The notes under the pieces are model-generated. The model saw only the letters and a program-made list of their open reading frames with translations. It had not been told where the DNA came from and searched no databases. From positions 496,001 through 560,000 of the forward strand of contig NZ_CP107964.1 of the NCBI RefSeq assembly GCF_041434935.1: a stretch of 64,000 nt of DNA, read 5' to 3'. Below, piece after piece: positions 40,902-49,619 of the stretch (position 1 is its first letter; each line of letters starts with the position of its first letter). Both the position numbers and the translations under genes were made by a program. The stretch comes from Kitasatospora sp. NBC_00374 (GTDB lineage: Bacteria; Actinomycetota; Actinomycetes; Streptomycetales; Streptomycetaceae).

Positions 40902-42962
40902 TCAGTCCGGGGCGGGGGGAATCGTCTGCTCGGCCCAGATCGTCTTGCCCGCACCGGTGAAGCGGCTCCCCCAGCGGTCGGTGAGCTGGGCGACCAGGAA
41001 CAGGCCGCGGCCGCCCTCGTCGGTCTCCCGGGCGCGGCGCAGCCGGGGTTGGGTGCTGCTCGGATCCGACACTTCACAGACCAGGACGCGGTCACGGATC
41101 AGGCGGAGGGTGACGGGGGCGCCGGCGTATCGGATGGCGTTGGTGACCAGTTCGCTGACGACGAGTTCGGTGACGAAGGCGAGGTCCTCGCCGAGCCTCC
41201 AGGTGGCCAGTTGGGCGACGACCAGCTCCCTCGCCCTGGCGACCAGGGCGAGATCGGCGTCGAATTCCCACGCGGCCACCTGGTCGCCGCGCAGCCGCCG
41301 GGTGCGCGCGAGCAGCAGGGCCGCGTCGTCCGTCGGGGTGGACGGCAGCATCCGGTCGAAGACCGCCTGGCCGGCCTCGCCCAGGGGCGGCTCGGGTCGC
41401 TCGACGTCCGCGAGGACACTCCGGAGTCGGCCCATGCCGTGCTCGATGTCCCCGGTACGGCCGGCGACGAGGCCGTCCGTGAAGAAGGCCAGGGTCGCGC
41501 CGGGCGGTACGTCGAACTCGGTCATCTCGAACGGCATGCCGCCGACGCCCAGGGGTGGGCCGGGAGCGACGTCGAGGAAGGCCGGATCCCGCCCCGGGGC
41601 GAGTATCGCGAGGGGAGGGTGGCCCGCGGTGGCCGCCGCGCAGCGGCCTGTCACCGGGTCGTACACCGCGTAGAGGCAGGTGGCGCCGAGGACGGCCTGT
41701 TCGGAGCTGGAGAGCTGGCCGTCCTGCTCCGCCGAGAGCCCCAGCACGAGGTCGTCGAGGTGGGTGAGCAGTTCGTCCGGTTCCAGGTCGAGGTCGGCGA
41801 GTGCGTGGATGGCGGTGCGCAGCCGCGCCATGGCGGCGGTGGCGTCGAGGCCGTGGCCCACCACGTCTCCGACGACGAACGCCACCCGCAGGGAGGGCAG
41901 CGGGATGACGTCGAACCAGTCCCCGCCGACGCCGATGCCGCCACCCGCCGGGTGGTAGACGCCGGCCGTCTCGGCCCCGGGCAGGCGGGAGACCGAGCGT
42001 GGCAGCAGGCTGCGCTGAAGCGCGACGGCCGAGCGGTGCTCCTTGGTGTAGCGGCGGGCGTTGTCCACACTCAGTGCGGCCCGGGAGGTGATCTCCTCGA
42101 GCAGGTCGGCGTCATCGGCGCCGAACGGGACGGGCAGACGGCCGCGCCACAGGGTGAGGCACCCGAGCACCAGGCCCCGGGCGTACAGGGGGACCGCGAT
42201 CGTGGAGTGGGCGCCGTCGGGGATGAAGGACCGCAGCGTCTCCGGGGCGGGGCCGAGCGCGCTGCGCAGGACGTCGATGTCGGAGACGATCACCGAGCGG
42301 CCCACCATCATGGGCCGCATCAGGGTGTTGTCGGGTATCGGTGGGAGTGCCTCGCCCACCGGGAGCAGGTACTCCGTGCGGATGTCGGTGCCCTGGGCGG
42401 CGGCCACGCGGCGGAGCCGGACATCGCGGCCTCTGAACAGCTGGGGAGGTTCGTCCCCCACCAGGACCGGCTCGGCGAGGTCGACGGTCGCCAGGTCGGC
42501 GAAGTCCGGGACGAGCAGGTCGGCGAGGGTCTGGGCCGTGTCCACGAGATCCAGTGATTCGCCGATCCTGGTCGCCGCGGCGTGGGAGAGTTCCAGCCGC
42601 CTGCGGGTCTCGGCGTCCGCGCCGACGGGGTCGGCGGTGGAATCGCTCCGCGTCAGGAGCACGAGCCAACGCGCCGCCCCGGGAGCCCCTGCGCCGGTGC
42701 CGGCCATCGGCGTCACGGTGGCGGCGACTTCCCGGATCGTTCCCGCCGCGTCGGACAGCCGGATCTCACGAGGCCGGTGGTCGAGCGGCTCCGCGAGCAG
42801 CGTCCGGATCGGCTCGCACGGCGCTCCGGGGACGATCCTGACGATCGCGGCGGCGGCTGCTGTGCGAAGGAGGACGCGCGCCTCGGCGTCCACGACCATC
42901 GCCGCGCGGCCGGGTATGCCCGCCGGGTCTTCCCCGGGTCCGAGGACTTGGCTGCGGCTCAT
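40902..42962 (-). CDS. SpoIIE-type PP2C phosphatase with PAS/GAF and HATPase domains
   Basis: A 686-residue signalling protein. Residues about 20-110 are a PAS-like segment, 145-320 a GAF domain (RSFIPDGAHSTIAVPLYARG), 345-545 a SpoIIE PP2C phosphatase (GGDWFDVIPLPSLRVAFVVG, the GHGLDATAAMARLRTAI helix, FFTDGLVAGR, DDAALLLAR), and about 560-686 an anti-sigma-type HATPase (LVVSELVTNAIRYAG, DEGGRGLFLVAQLTDRWG). Such proteins control sigma factors by dephosphorylating anti-anti-sigma partners and by kinase activity. The sensory ligand is unknown. The ATG at 42962 is weakly supported by GTGAGG upstream. Streptomycetes carry many paralogues, so its partners cannot be inferred. Confidence 0.9.
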   Translation of the reverse strand: MSRSQVLGPGEDPAGIPGRAAMVVDAEARVLLRTAAAAAIVRIVPGAPCEPIRTLLAEPLDHRPREIRLSDAAGTIREVAATVTPMAGTGAGAPGAARWLVLLTRSDSTADPVGADAETRRRLELSHAAATRIGESLDLVDTAQTLADLLVPDFADLATVDLAEPVLVGDEPPQLFRGRDVRLRRVAAAQGTDIRTEYLLPVGEALPPIPDNTLMRPMMVGRSVIVSDIDVLRSALGPAPETLRSFIPDGAHSTIAVPLYARGLVLGCLTLWRGRLPVPFGADDADLLEEITSRAALSVDNARRYTKEHRSAVALQRSLLPRSVSRLPGAETAGVYHPAGGGIGVGGDWFDVIPLPSLRVAFVVGDVVGHGLDATAAMARLRTAIHALADLDLEPDELLTHLDDLVLGLSAEQDGQLSSSEQAVLGATCLYAVYDPVTGRCAAATAGHPPLAILAPGRDPAFLDVAPGPPLGVGGMPFEMTEFDVPPGATLAFFTDGLVAGRTGDIEHGMGRLRSVLADVERPEPPLGEAGQAVFDRMLPSTPTDDAALLLARTRRLRGDQVAAWEFDADLALVARARELVVAQLATWRLGEDLAFVTELVVSELVTNAIRYAGAPVTLRLIRDRVLVCEVSDPSSTQPRLRRARETDEGGRGLFLVAQLTDRWGSRFTGAGKTIWAEQTIPPAPD

Positions 42963-43174
42963 GGCACGGCGCCTCACGTGTGTCGTCCAGCTCATTGTCG
43001 CCCGCTGTCGACGGGTACGCGACCGGCCTCGCGCCGGGCCTTCACGTACCTGAGGCGGGTGGGACTCGAGGACAGAGTCATGGGTACCGCGTCCGGTCGG
43101 CGCCCGTCGTGGGCCCCGTGCACGAACGAGCTGGCTCCGCGCCGGAGCCGGCCCGCGGGTAGTTGCATCATCAA

Positions 43175-43193
43175 TTAGGTATGGCTAACCTAA
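43175..43193. promoter_or_regulatory. DmdR/IdeR-type iron box
   Basis: TTAGGTATGGCTAACCTAA matches the actinobacterial iron-box consensus (TTAGGTTAGGCTAACCTAA) at 17 of 19 positions and is a clear inverted repeat. It lies 42 bases before the GTG of the CopD-like gene, where a repressor bound with Fe(II) would block transcription. Confidence 0.82.
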
Positions 43194-43234
43194 GCGCCCG
43201 TCCGCCCCCTCCCCCCTGAATGAGGAAGCCACCC

Positions 43235-44467
43235 GTGCCCTCGCCTTCGGTACCCCCTGCCCTGACGACCCTGGCAGCGGCTGCACCCTCCACACCGCTC
43301 GGCCCCTTCATCGACAGCGCCGTGACCTGGACGACGTGGGTCACCCTCATGGGCCTGGTCGGTCTGACCGCCCTCGCGCTGCTGTCGGCGGGACCGGCCG
43401 CCGCTCGCACGGCCCCGAGCGCGCTTCCGGTGGTCACCGCCCGGCTGGCCCGGGCCGCCGTCGTCCTCGGTGTCCTCGCGGTCCCGGCGGTACTCACCGA
43501 TCTGGCCCACGGTGCCTCGAAGAGCGGCGGCTACGACTACTCGGCGGCGTGGGACTCCCTCTACGACGGCAGCAACGCCGGCCGGCTGTCCGGGCTCGAG
43601 GTCACTCTCGCGCTGGCCGCGGCCGTTCTGGTCGCCCCGCTCGCGGCCCGTCCGCTCGCGGCCGGTCGGTCACGCAAGTGGCTGCTGGGCGCCGGCCTGG
43701 CCGCCGGCGCCGTCGCGCTCGGCACCACCAAGTTCCCCACCAAGGCGCCCCAGGACTGGGGCCGCACCAGCTTCGACACCCTGATGTGGATGCTCCACCT
43801 CCAGGGCGGCGGCGTCTGGTTCGGCGGCCTGGCGGGCCTGCTGCTGCTCGCCGCCCCCGGCGCGATACCCCCGGCCGAACGGCGCGCCTTCTGGTCGATG
43901 GCCGTCCGCCGCTTCTCCGTCACCGCCATGGCCTGTGTCGCCGCCATCACCCTGTCCGGCCTGTTCCTGTACTGGGAGCACGTGGACGGACCGACGCAGC
44001 TGGTCACCACCATGTACGGGCGCGTGCTCGGCGTGAAGATCCTCATCTTCGGCGGCCTGCTGCTCCTCGGCATGTTCAACCAGTTCTGGCTGCACCCCCG
44101 GATCGACGCGCTGCGCGACGACGGTGACCAGCGCCCCCTGGTCACCGTGCTGCTGCGCAGGTTCCCGCTCGTGGTCGCCGTCGAGGTCGTGCTCGGTCTG
44201 GCTCTGCTGTTCGTCGCCCCCTTCCTGCACGGCTCCGCCCGCAACCAGGCCTACCAGGCGAAGGTGGCCGAGCAGTCCGCCGCCCCCATCCCGGCGAAGA
44301 AGCTGCCGAAGCTCGCGGCCAAGGAGGTCGACGCGTCCACCTGGGTGTGGGGCACGGCCGAGACCGTCGCCGTGGTCGCGCTCATGGGCGGCGCCTACCG
44401 CTTCTCCGGTCGGCTGGCCCGCAGTCGGGCGGCCGCCGCAGTGACCCCGTCGCCCCTTCCGAACTGA
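43235..44467 (+). CDS. CopD-domain membrane protein under an iron box
   Basis: A 410-residue membrane protein with about eight to nine helices and a CopD/YcnJ-type transport domain (FDTLMWMLHLQGGGVWFGGL; YGRVLGVKILIFGGLLLLGM). Conserved Trp/His/Arg-Lys positions of the CopD family are present. CopD proteins move copper across the membrane. An iron box directly upstream suggests a role in metal acquisition when iron is scarce, for example copper for a ferroxidase or heme-copper enzyme, or iron itself. The start is uncertain: GTG 43235 has GAGGA eight bases upstream, whereas ATG 43220 has none. Confidence 0.85.
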   Translation: MPSPSVPPALTTLAAAAPSTPLGPFIDSAVTWTTWVTLMGLVGLTALALLSAGPAAARTAPSALPVVTARLARAAVVLGVLAVPAVLTDLAHGASKSGGYDYSAAWDSLYDGSNAGRLSGLEVTLALAAAVLVAPLAARPLAAGRSRKWLLGAGLAAGAVALGTTKFPTKAPQDWGRTSFDTLMWMLHLQGGGVWFGGLAGLLLLAAPGAIPPAERRAFWSMAVRRFSVTAMACVAAITLSGLFLYWEHVDGPTQLVTTMYGRVLGVKILIFGGLLLLGMFNQFWLHPRIDALRDDGDQRPLVTVLLRRFPLVVAVEVVLGLALLFVAPFLHGSARNQAYQAKVAEQSAAPIPAKKLPKLAAKEVDASTWVWGTAETVAVVALMGGAYRFSGRLARSRAAAAVTPSPLPN

Positions 44468-44648
44468 TCGGGACCGGGAGCCCCCGGGACGGCGGTGACT
44501 CCCGTCCCGGCGGCCCGCGAAAGCCCGCGAGACGGCTGCCTGCCGCAGGCGGCCGGTGCGTCCTCGGGCGCGCGAGTACGGTTCAAGACGTGTCCAGTTC
44601 CCGTGCAGGACGACACCCGCACCGCCCGACAGCCGGGGCCGGCTCCCG

Positions 44649-45284
44649 ATGACGGGGCCGCTGCTGGCCATCGACCCGACCAGCGGGTCCTCGCTGCTGG
44701 CTGCCTTCGGGGCGCTGGCCGTGCTGGTGGTGGTCTTCGCCGAGTCCGGCCTGCTGGTGGTGGGGTTCTTCCTCCCCGGCGACACCCTCCTCCTGCCGGC
44801 CGGGGTGCTCTGCTCCGCCGGCAGCGGCGCCGGGCCCCGGCTGTCACTGTGGCAGGTGATGCTCTGCGCCGCCGTCGGAGCGGTGGCCGGGGCCCAGCTC
44901 GGCTTCCTGCTCGGACGGCACGGGGGCCGGACGGCCCTGGCCCGTACCCGCAGCAGGCGCCTGAGATCGGCGGCCGCCCGCGGGGACGCGCTGCTGCGCC
45001 GTTACGGCTACCGCAAGGCGATCGTCCTGGGCCGCTTCGTGCCGGTGGTCCGGACGGTGCTCAGTCCCCTGGCGGGCATGCTGGACGTACCCACGCGCAC
45101 CTTCACCGTCTGGCAGATCGTCGGCGGTGTGCTCTGGTCCCAGAGCCTGGTGCTGGCCGGGTACTGGCTGGGCGCCGCCGTCCCGGGAATCGACCACTAC
45201 CTGTGGTTCCTGGTGGGTGCGGTCGTGGTCCTCTCCCTCCTGCCGCTGCTGCTGCGAGCCCGCGGCGACTCCCGAGGCCGGTGA
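44649..45284 (+). CDS. DedA-family membrane protein
   Basis: A 211-residue DedA/SNARE-associated (VTT) protein. Landmarks are VVFAESGLLVVGFFLPGDTL near the N-terminus, AVGAVAGAQLGFLLGRHGG, GYRKAIVLGRFVPVVRTVLS with the conserved arginines, and FTVWQIVGGVLWSQSLVLAG. Family members flip undecaprenyl phosphate or phospholipids and need proton motive force. The ATG at 44649 has no strong ribosome site. It lies 181 bases after the CopD-like gene, and readthrough from that gene is possible. Confidence 0.9.
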   Translation: MTGPLLAIDPTSGSSLLAAFGALAVLVVVFAESGLLVVGFFLPGDTLLLPAGVLCSAGSGAGPRLSLWQVMLCAAVGAVAGAQLGFLLGRHGGRTALARTRSRRLRSAAARGDALLRRYGYRKAIVLGRFVPVVRTVLSPLAGMLDVPTRTFTVWQIVGGVLWSQSLVLAGYWLGAAVPGIDHYLWFLVGAVVVLSLLPLLLRARGDSRGR

Positions 45285-45467
45285 CACCGCTACGGCCCTC
45301 TCGGGCGTGAACCCGGCTGCGACCGTGCAGGTCCGGAGCGCACCGACCGCACCGACCCTGCCAGTGCCCCCGGTCCGTCCTCGTGACCGCCACCGCCCCC
45401 ACCACCGCCCGGGGGTGATGGACAAGGGGAACCCGCGGTGAAGTGGAATCTGCGCGAGTTCCGCGGT

Positions 45468-45522
45468 CGAACCTCGACGAGCCTCGTCAAGGTTCGGTGA
45501 GACGGGTCACCGATCTCACCGA
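45468..45522. other. Two overlapping 29-base hairpins
   Basis: Palindrome 1 (45468-45496) pairs CGAACCT with AGGTTCG and, inside, GACGAG with CTCGTC. Palindrome 2 (45494-45522) pairs TCGGTGAGA with TCTCACCGA around an 11-base loop. They overlap at 45494-45496, so in RNA they cannot both form completely. Confidence 0.5.
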
Positions 45523-45551
45523 ACTCTGACCGGCGTGAGCTGGTTCAGCGG

Positions 45552-45707
45552 GTGGGTAGCGAGCTGGCCCCCGACCGGCGCCTCGAGCGTCTGCGCGTCC
45601 TCTCCGACAGCTGCCATCGCAGGATGACGCTGCTCCGACGGGCCCTGGACACCACGATCGCCGCCCTGGCAGCCCTCGCCATGGCCGCCCTCGTCACCGC
45701 AGCGTGA
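45552..45707 (+). CDS. Possible small tail-anchored peptide
   Basis: A 51-residue frame with protein-like composition: a charged first half (SELAPDRRLERLRVLSD, CHRRMTLLRRALDTT) and a hydrophobic C-terminal segment (IAALAALAMAALVTAA) that could anchor in the membrane. GTG 45552 is the most upstream sensible start, but no good ribosome site precedes it. I do not recognise a family. It could be a small membrane peptide or simply a chance frame. Confidence 0.3.
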   Translation: MGSELAPDRRLERLRVLSDSCHRRMTLLRRALDTTIAALAALAMAALVTAA

Positions 45708-45850
45708 GCACCGTCACGCGCCCGGGACGGCTCGCTGGACCGATCTTGCCGTTGGCCTGCCCGCTACGGTGGCTTGTGGCCCTCGGCCCGCAGCGTCCAC
45801 GGGCTACCGCGGCACGTCGCCCTGCCTACCCGACAGCACAGGAGAGACCG

Positions 45851-46180
45851 ATGATCCTCATCGTCGTCAAGATGACCGTCCGCCCCGAGCGCAGCAAGGA
45901 CTGGCTGGCGCTCGTCGACGAGTTCACCACCGCCACGCGTGAGGAGCCCGGCAACCTCTTCTTCGAGTGGTCCACCAGCGTCGACGACCCCGACCAGTTC
46001 GTCCTCGTCGAGGGCTTCGCCTCCCGGGAGGCCGGCCAGGCCCACGTCGAGTCGGCCCACTTCAGGAAGGCCATGGAGACGATGGCCGACGCCATCGCCT
46101 CCACGCCACAGATCATCAGCACGGAGGCGCCGGGCGACGGCTGGTCGGCCATGGCGGAGCTCACTCCCCGCCACCCGTAA
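45851..46180 (+). CDS. Antibiotic biosynthesis monooxygenase (ABM) domain protein
   Basis: A 109-residue ferredoxin-like dimeric alpha-beta barrel protein. ABM/YgiN-type features are MILIVVKMTVRPERSKDWLA at the N-terminus, REEPGNLFFEWSTSVDDPDQ, FVLVEGFASREAGQAHVES and HFRKAMETM. Such proteins are cofactor-free monooxygenases or quinol-handling enzymes, and some act in stress responses. GGAGAG precedes the ATG. It appears monocistronic. The substrate cannot be inferred. Confidence 0.88.
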   Translation: MILIVVKMTVRPERSKDWLALVDEFTTATREEPGNLFFEWSTSVDDPDQFVLVEGFASREAGQAHVESAHFRKAMETMADAIASTPQIISTEAPGDGWSAMAELTPRHP

Positions 46181-46285
46181 CGCTCCCTCCGGCGGCCCCG
46201 GCGCGTGTCGCGAAGCACCGCGTGCGGGCCGAGGCGGTCTCGCGGCTTCCCGCCTCGCAGTAGTGGCAGGCGGGGTGCCGTCGCG

Positions 46286-46768
46286 TCAGCCGAGGGTCGA
46301 ACCGGCCACGGGCTCCGAGATCAGGACGGTCTCACCGGCGAATCCGGTCTTGACGAACTGCCAGGTGAGGCCGTCGATCACGCCCTGGCCCAAGGGCGCG
46401 AGCCTGGCGAACGCGGGCTGGCTGAGGTCGATGTGCGTGCGGTCGCAGGACGGGCACTTGTCCCTCACCGGCACGGTGATGGTCTTGCCCTGGTAGGTCA
46501 CCTTGACCGAGATCCCCTTGCAGACCGGGTCGTTGTTGGGATTCGCGGCGGTCCACCAGGCGTGCGAGACGGCGACGAGCATCTGGGTGGAGGCATTGAT
46601 CTGGGTGCCGCAGGCCCCGTAGCCGGCGTCGTTGTAGTACGTCGCCTTGCCGGTCATCGGCTTGTTGACGGGTATCGCGGCGCCGGCGGTGCCCGCTCCC
46701 AGCGCGATGAGCGCGGCGGCGGCGAGCGGGGCGCCGGCCAGGATCCTGATGTTGCTCGTGACTCGCAT
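46286..46768 (-). CDS. Secreted double-psi beta-barrel protein, papain-inhibitor (SPI)-like
   Basis: A 160-residue exported protein. The signal peptide covers residues 1-30 (ILAGAPLAAAALIALGAGTA). The mature part is an RlpA/expansin-like double-psi barrel: MTGKATYYNDAGYGACGTQI, AVSHAWWTAANPNNDPVCKG, VPVRDKCPSCDRTHIDLSQP and AFARLAPLGQGVIDGLTWQF. Cysteines pair as in small extracellular DPBB proteins. It resembles the Streptomyces papain inhibitor SPI, and expansin-like wall-loosening activity is an alternative. GAGGG precedes the ATG. Confidence 0.82.
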   Translation of the reverse strand: MRVTSNIRILAGAPLAAAALIALGAGTAGAAIPVNKPMTGKATYYNDAGYGACGTQINASTQMLVAVSHAWWTAANPNNDPVCKGISVKVTYQGKTITVPVRDKCPSCDRTHIDLSQPAFARLAPLGQGVIDGLTWQFVKTGFAGETVLISEPVAGSTLG

Positions 46769-47239
46769 TGTTTCCCTCCGGTTCGGTGCGGGCGGGCGAC
46801 TGGGTGGAGTGACAGGTCAGGCCAAGTAGCCTTTCCCGATGCCGAGTTCAGAGCTCCGGCAGCCGGTCGCGGGAGGAACGTATGCCAACGGCACGAACGA
46901 GGTCCAGACCTTTGATGTGTTGTCATGGACACATGGCGGCATGCTTTACTTCTCGACGACACCCCGAGCGGCCGCAGCAGGTGCCGCTCCCGCCGCCGGC
47001 GGTCGCCAGGTTGGCGTCCGCGCAGGGTCCGGCCCGATGCAGGACCCGCTCCGCTCAACCCCGAGGAGCAGCAGCACGGGTGAGCAGGAGAAGCCGGCGG
47101 AGGACCTGGGCAGGGGCACACCTCCACCCGCGAACGACGGCTGCCGGGTGCCGAAGCCGGCGCCCGGCGGCGCAAGGCAGACGCCCAGGGCCCCCGAGCT
47201 GTCCCGACTACGGAGTCACGGCACGGCCGCACGAGCAGG
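46769..47239. other. Gene-free region left of the insertion-sequence island
   Basis: 471 bases. A plus-strand frame from 46839 starts reasonably but becomes Gly/Pro/Arg-rich without protein features, so I do not call it. An A/T-richer patch around 46905-46965 could hold a promoter for the minus-strand secreted protein or for a lost gene. No terminator or clear repeat is seen. Confidence 0.4.
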
Positions 47240-47404
47240 ACACTTCGAGCAGGGTGCGTGGATGCCCACCGCCGAGACGAGGTCGAGCGCATGATCAACC
47301 GGCTCAAGCACTTCCGCGCCGTGGCTACGCGCTACGACAAGCGCGCCTACGTCTTCCACGGCACTGTCACCGTGGCATCCCTCCGCCTGTGGCTCAGCCC
47401 GTGA
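47240..47404 (+). pseudogene. C-terminal remnant of an IS5-family transposase
   Basis: The frame gives [20 protein letters not shown] followed by [20 protein letters not shown] and a stop at 47402-47404. The Asn-Arg-Leu-Lys...ATRYDK signature is the end of IS5-type transposases and matches the tail of the intact copy at 50595-51469 in style ([18 protein letters not shown]). Everything upstream, including the catalytic Asp residues, is missing. Confidence 0.7.
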
Positions 47405-47456
47405 TCGGGCAGATAAAACGGTGGCTGCCTGATTCGCTTCCTGCCACGATCTGGGG

Positions 47457-47981
47457 GTGACCACGTTGTTCCTGATGGTCGGCCTGCCAGGGGCCGGAAA
47501 GACCACACGGGCTCGGCAGCTCGCCGCAGAGCACGGCGCGCTGCGTCTGACGCCCGACGACTGGATGATCCCCCTGTTCGGCGAGGCGGAGGCGGACGGG
47601 AAGCGCGACGTGCTGGAGGGGCGCATGCTCTGGCTCGCCCTGGAGGCGGTCAGACTGGGCACCGACGTCGTCGTGGACTACGGCTGCTGGTCACGGGACG
47701 AACGGTCCGCGATCCGCTGGCTGGTGGAGGCCGAGGGGGCGTGCTTCCGCATGGTCTACCTGCCGGTGGACGAGGAGACCCAACGCACCCGTGTCGCCCA
47801 CCGCTGGGCGACCACCCCCGAGGAGACGTTGCCGATGTCCGAGGCCGACATCCTGCACGGGCGCGCGCATTTCGAGGAGCCCGACGCGGCGGAGCTGGAG
47901 GGCCGCGGGGACGCCAGCCCGCCGCCCGGGTGGGTCGACTGGCGGGAGTGGGCCGCCGACCGGTGGCCGTCGTTCGGGTGA
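47457..47981 (+). CDS. P-loop kinase-like ATP-binding protein (AAA_33 type)
   Basis: A 174-residue protein with Walker A LMVGLPGAGKTTRARQLA at residues 6-23 and LTPDDWMIPLFGE, the usual Asp-Asp after the first strand in small kinases of the zeta-toxin/shikimate-kinase-like group. VVVDYGCWSRDERSA supplies the Walker-B-like strand. An arginine-rich lid (TQRTRVAHRWATT) follows. It probably phosphorylates a small molecule, which is not identified. It starts at GTG, with no intergenic room for a strong promoter other than the A/T-rich leader. It lies just left of element B. Confidence 0.75.
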   Translation: MTTLFLMVGLPGAGKTTRARQLAAEHGALRLTPDDWMIPLFGEAEADGKRDVLEGRMLWLALEAVRLGTDVVVDYGCWSRDERSAIRWLVEAEGACFRMVYLPVDEETQRTRVAHRWATTPEETLPMSEADILHGRAHFEEPDAAELEGRGDASPPPGWVDWREWAADRWPSFG

Positions 47982-48058
47982 CTGCTGCGGCCCACGGCAG
48001 CTCAGCCGTACCGGGCGTGCCTGCACCAGCCCGAGATGATCCGCCGGACAGCCCCTAG

Positions 48059-48081
48059 TACTCCAGCGGTAGATCGTGATC
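48059..48081 (+). repeat. Element B left terminal inverted repeat
   Basis: 23 bp, identical in inverted orientation to 50524-50546. It overlaps the transposase stop codon. Confidence 0.88.
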
Positions 48082-48975
48082 ATGTTGGGGCTGCGGCTTG
48101 GCGGTGGTAGTGGCTCGCTTGGGATCGGGCCTGGTGGCGGCGTCTCCAGTGGGACCAGCGGAGCCGGTGGGCCGTGTCGTGGACGCGTTGGGCAACGAGG
48201 GTGACGAACAAACGGGCGATCTCGTTGCAGGTGAGCGGGATCAGCTTGTCCCGGGCGGGCTGGCGGGTGTGTTCGTCGGCGCGGATGACGGCGAGGAAGG
48301 CGTGGGCGAGCATGGCGAGGGTGACCCAGCGGGACCAGGACGCGTAGCGGCGGACCTGGTGCTGGTCCAGTCCGGCCAGGCCCTTTCCGGACCGGAACGT
48401 CTCCTCCACTCGCCACCTTGATCCAGCGACCCGGACCAGGGTCGCCAGTGGCGCCGGTTGGGGTGTGTAGCAGTGGTAGTAGGCGAGTTCACCGGTGGTG
48501 CGGTTTCGGCGGATCAGCAGGTGGCGGTGGCCGGGGGCGGTGCTGGGTAGGTCGATGTGGGCCCAGTCGTAGAAGCGCTGCCCCTTTGCTCCAGCTCCGG
48601 CGGACAGCTTCTGCCAGGCCCGCTTGGGGAGCTTCTTCGCCAGAGCTTCCGCACGGGACTTGCCTGCGTGGGTGGTGACTTCGTGGGTTCGGGCCACCGC
48701 GAGCACGTAACCGGTGCCGCGTGCTTCCAGGGCGGTGCGCAGTTTCGGGTTGCCGCCGTAGACCTCGTCTCCGGCCACCCAGGAGGCATGGTGGCCGGCG
48801 TCCAGGAGCGGGGCAGATCCGAGAGCAGGCCGAGCACCAACCGCCTTATCCGACGGCGGGGTTCGACCCGCGTGAACCGGCCAGCGATCCGGTCCATCAG
48901 GGCCTCGAATGCATCCTGCCAGCGGGCAGGGTCTGCGCTGCTACCTGAGGTCACCGCGTGATCGTGTGTCCTCAT
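48080..48975 (-). pseudogene. IS701-family transposase with internal deletion
   Basis: The N-terminal 55 residues (ATG 48975; RWQDAFEALMDRIAGRF, RRRIRRLVLGLLSDL) are normal for IS701 transposases. Near 48810 the frame shifts, and the family sequence resumes about 130 residues later (LLDAGHHASWVAGDEVYGGN) and continues to the usual end (YVLAVARTHEV, SRWRVEETFRSGKGLAGLDQ, HQVRRYASWSRWVTLAMLAH). The segment with the first catalytic Asp is missing, so no active enzyme can be made. The start codon directly follows the tetR stop (TGA-ATG), so the two were translationally coupled. Confidence 0.85.
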
Positions 48976-49536
48976 TCAAGGCCGGAGGAGTTCGCAGAAG
49001 CGGTCCAGGGCGCGGTCGGTGCGGCGGCGGTCACTGGTGGTCGTGAGATCGAACAGTAGGCCCCGGATGACGGCCATGACCAGCGTGGGAGTGACGGTGT
49101 CGCCAGGGTCGGTGGTGATGTCGCGGATCGTGGCGCCGAGAGTGTCGAACCAGCCCGTGATCGCCTCGGCCTGGTCCGGGTAGTTCTCGGGGTGAGCGAG
49201 GCCGTCGGCGTGCACCTCGAAGATCAGCCGGACGTACGGGGCGCGCTCAGGTGCGCTGATCCAGGCCCAGATGCCGCGCAGGTGTTCCTCCGCAGAGGCT
49301 GCCTGCGCCGGGAGGTTCTCGGCCAGCCGTGTCGCACCGCGGCGGCGGGCCTCGGCAAGGACGGCAGATACCAACTCCTGCTTGCTGCCGAAGTCGTAGA
49401 GCAGCATCCGCGGGCTGGTATCGAGAGCTGCGGCCAGCGGCCTCAGGCTCAACCCGGCCAGGCCGTGTGCCAGTACGTAGTCGGTCGCCCGCGCCAGCGT
49501 GGCCTCCCGTCGGGCGGGATCTGGGGGTCGCCCCAC
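48976..49536 (-). CDS. TetR-family regulator, cargo of element B
   Basis: A 186-residue TetR repressor. The N-terminal HTH is GLAGLSLRPLAAALDTSPRM with LLYDFGSKQELVSAVLAEAR. The C-terminal helical effector domain is of a common type (WAWISAPERAPYVRLIFEVH). The start is GTG. It is divergent from the patatin-like gene with 83 bases between, so it probably represses that gene and itself. It abuts the downstream transposase fragment without a gap, which means it could once have coupled transposase expression to its ligand. Both genes lie between the inverted repeats of element B. Confidence 0.87.
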   Translation of the reverse strand: MGRPPDPARREATLARATDYVLAHGLAGLSLRPLAAALDTSPRMLLYDFGSKQELVSAVLAEARRRGATRLAENLPAQAASAEEHLRGIWAWISAPERAPYVRLIFEVHADGLAHPENYPDQAEAITGWFDTLGATIRDITTDPGDTVTPTLVMAVIRGLLFDLTTTSDRRRTDRALDRFCELLRP

Positions 49537-49619
49537 GGTGGATCATCCTCTCGGTACTGCGGATCTGAGCCTGCATCAGTATATGGTACGACTGTTTCAA
49601 CAATGGGAAGGAGACAGTC

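Larger units (their letters stand above)
45285..45850. other. Gene-poor region with two overlapping hairpins and a possible small ORF
   Basis: 566 bases after dedA. The first 180 bases show nothing recognisable. Positions 45468-45522 hold two palindromes that share three bases, and 45552-45707 may encode a 51-residue peptide. The last 140 bases precede the ABM gene and look like a leader. Confidence 0.5.

Noticed and set aside
46839..47294. Open frame on the plus strand left of the IS5 remnant
   Set aside because: It begins like a protein but turns into low-complexity Gly/Pro/Arg sequence and overlaps the transposase remnant in another frame. There is no domain and a poor ribosome site.
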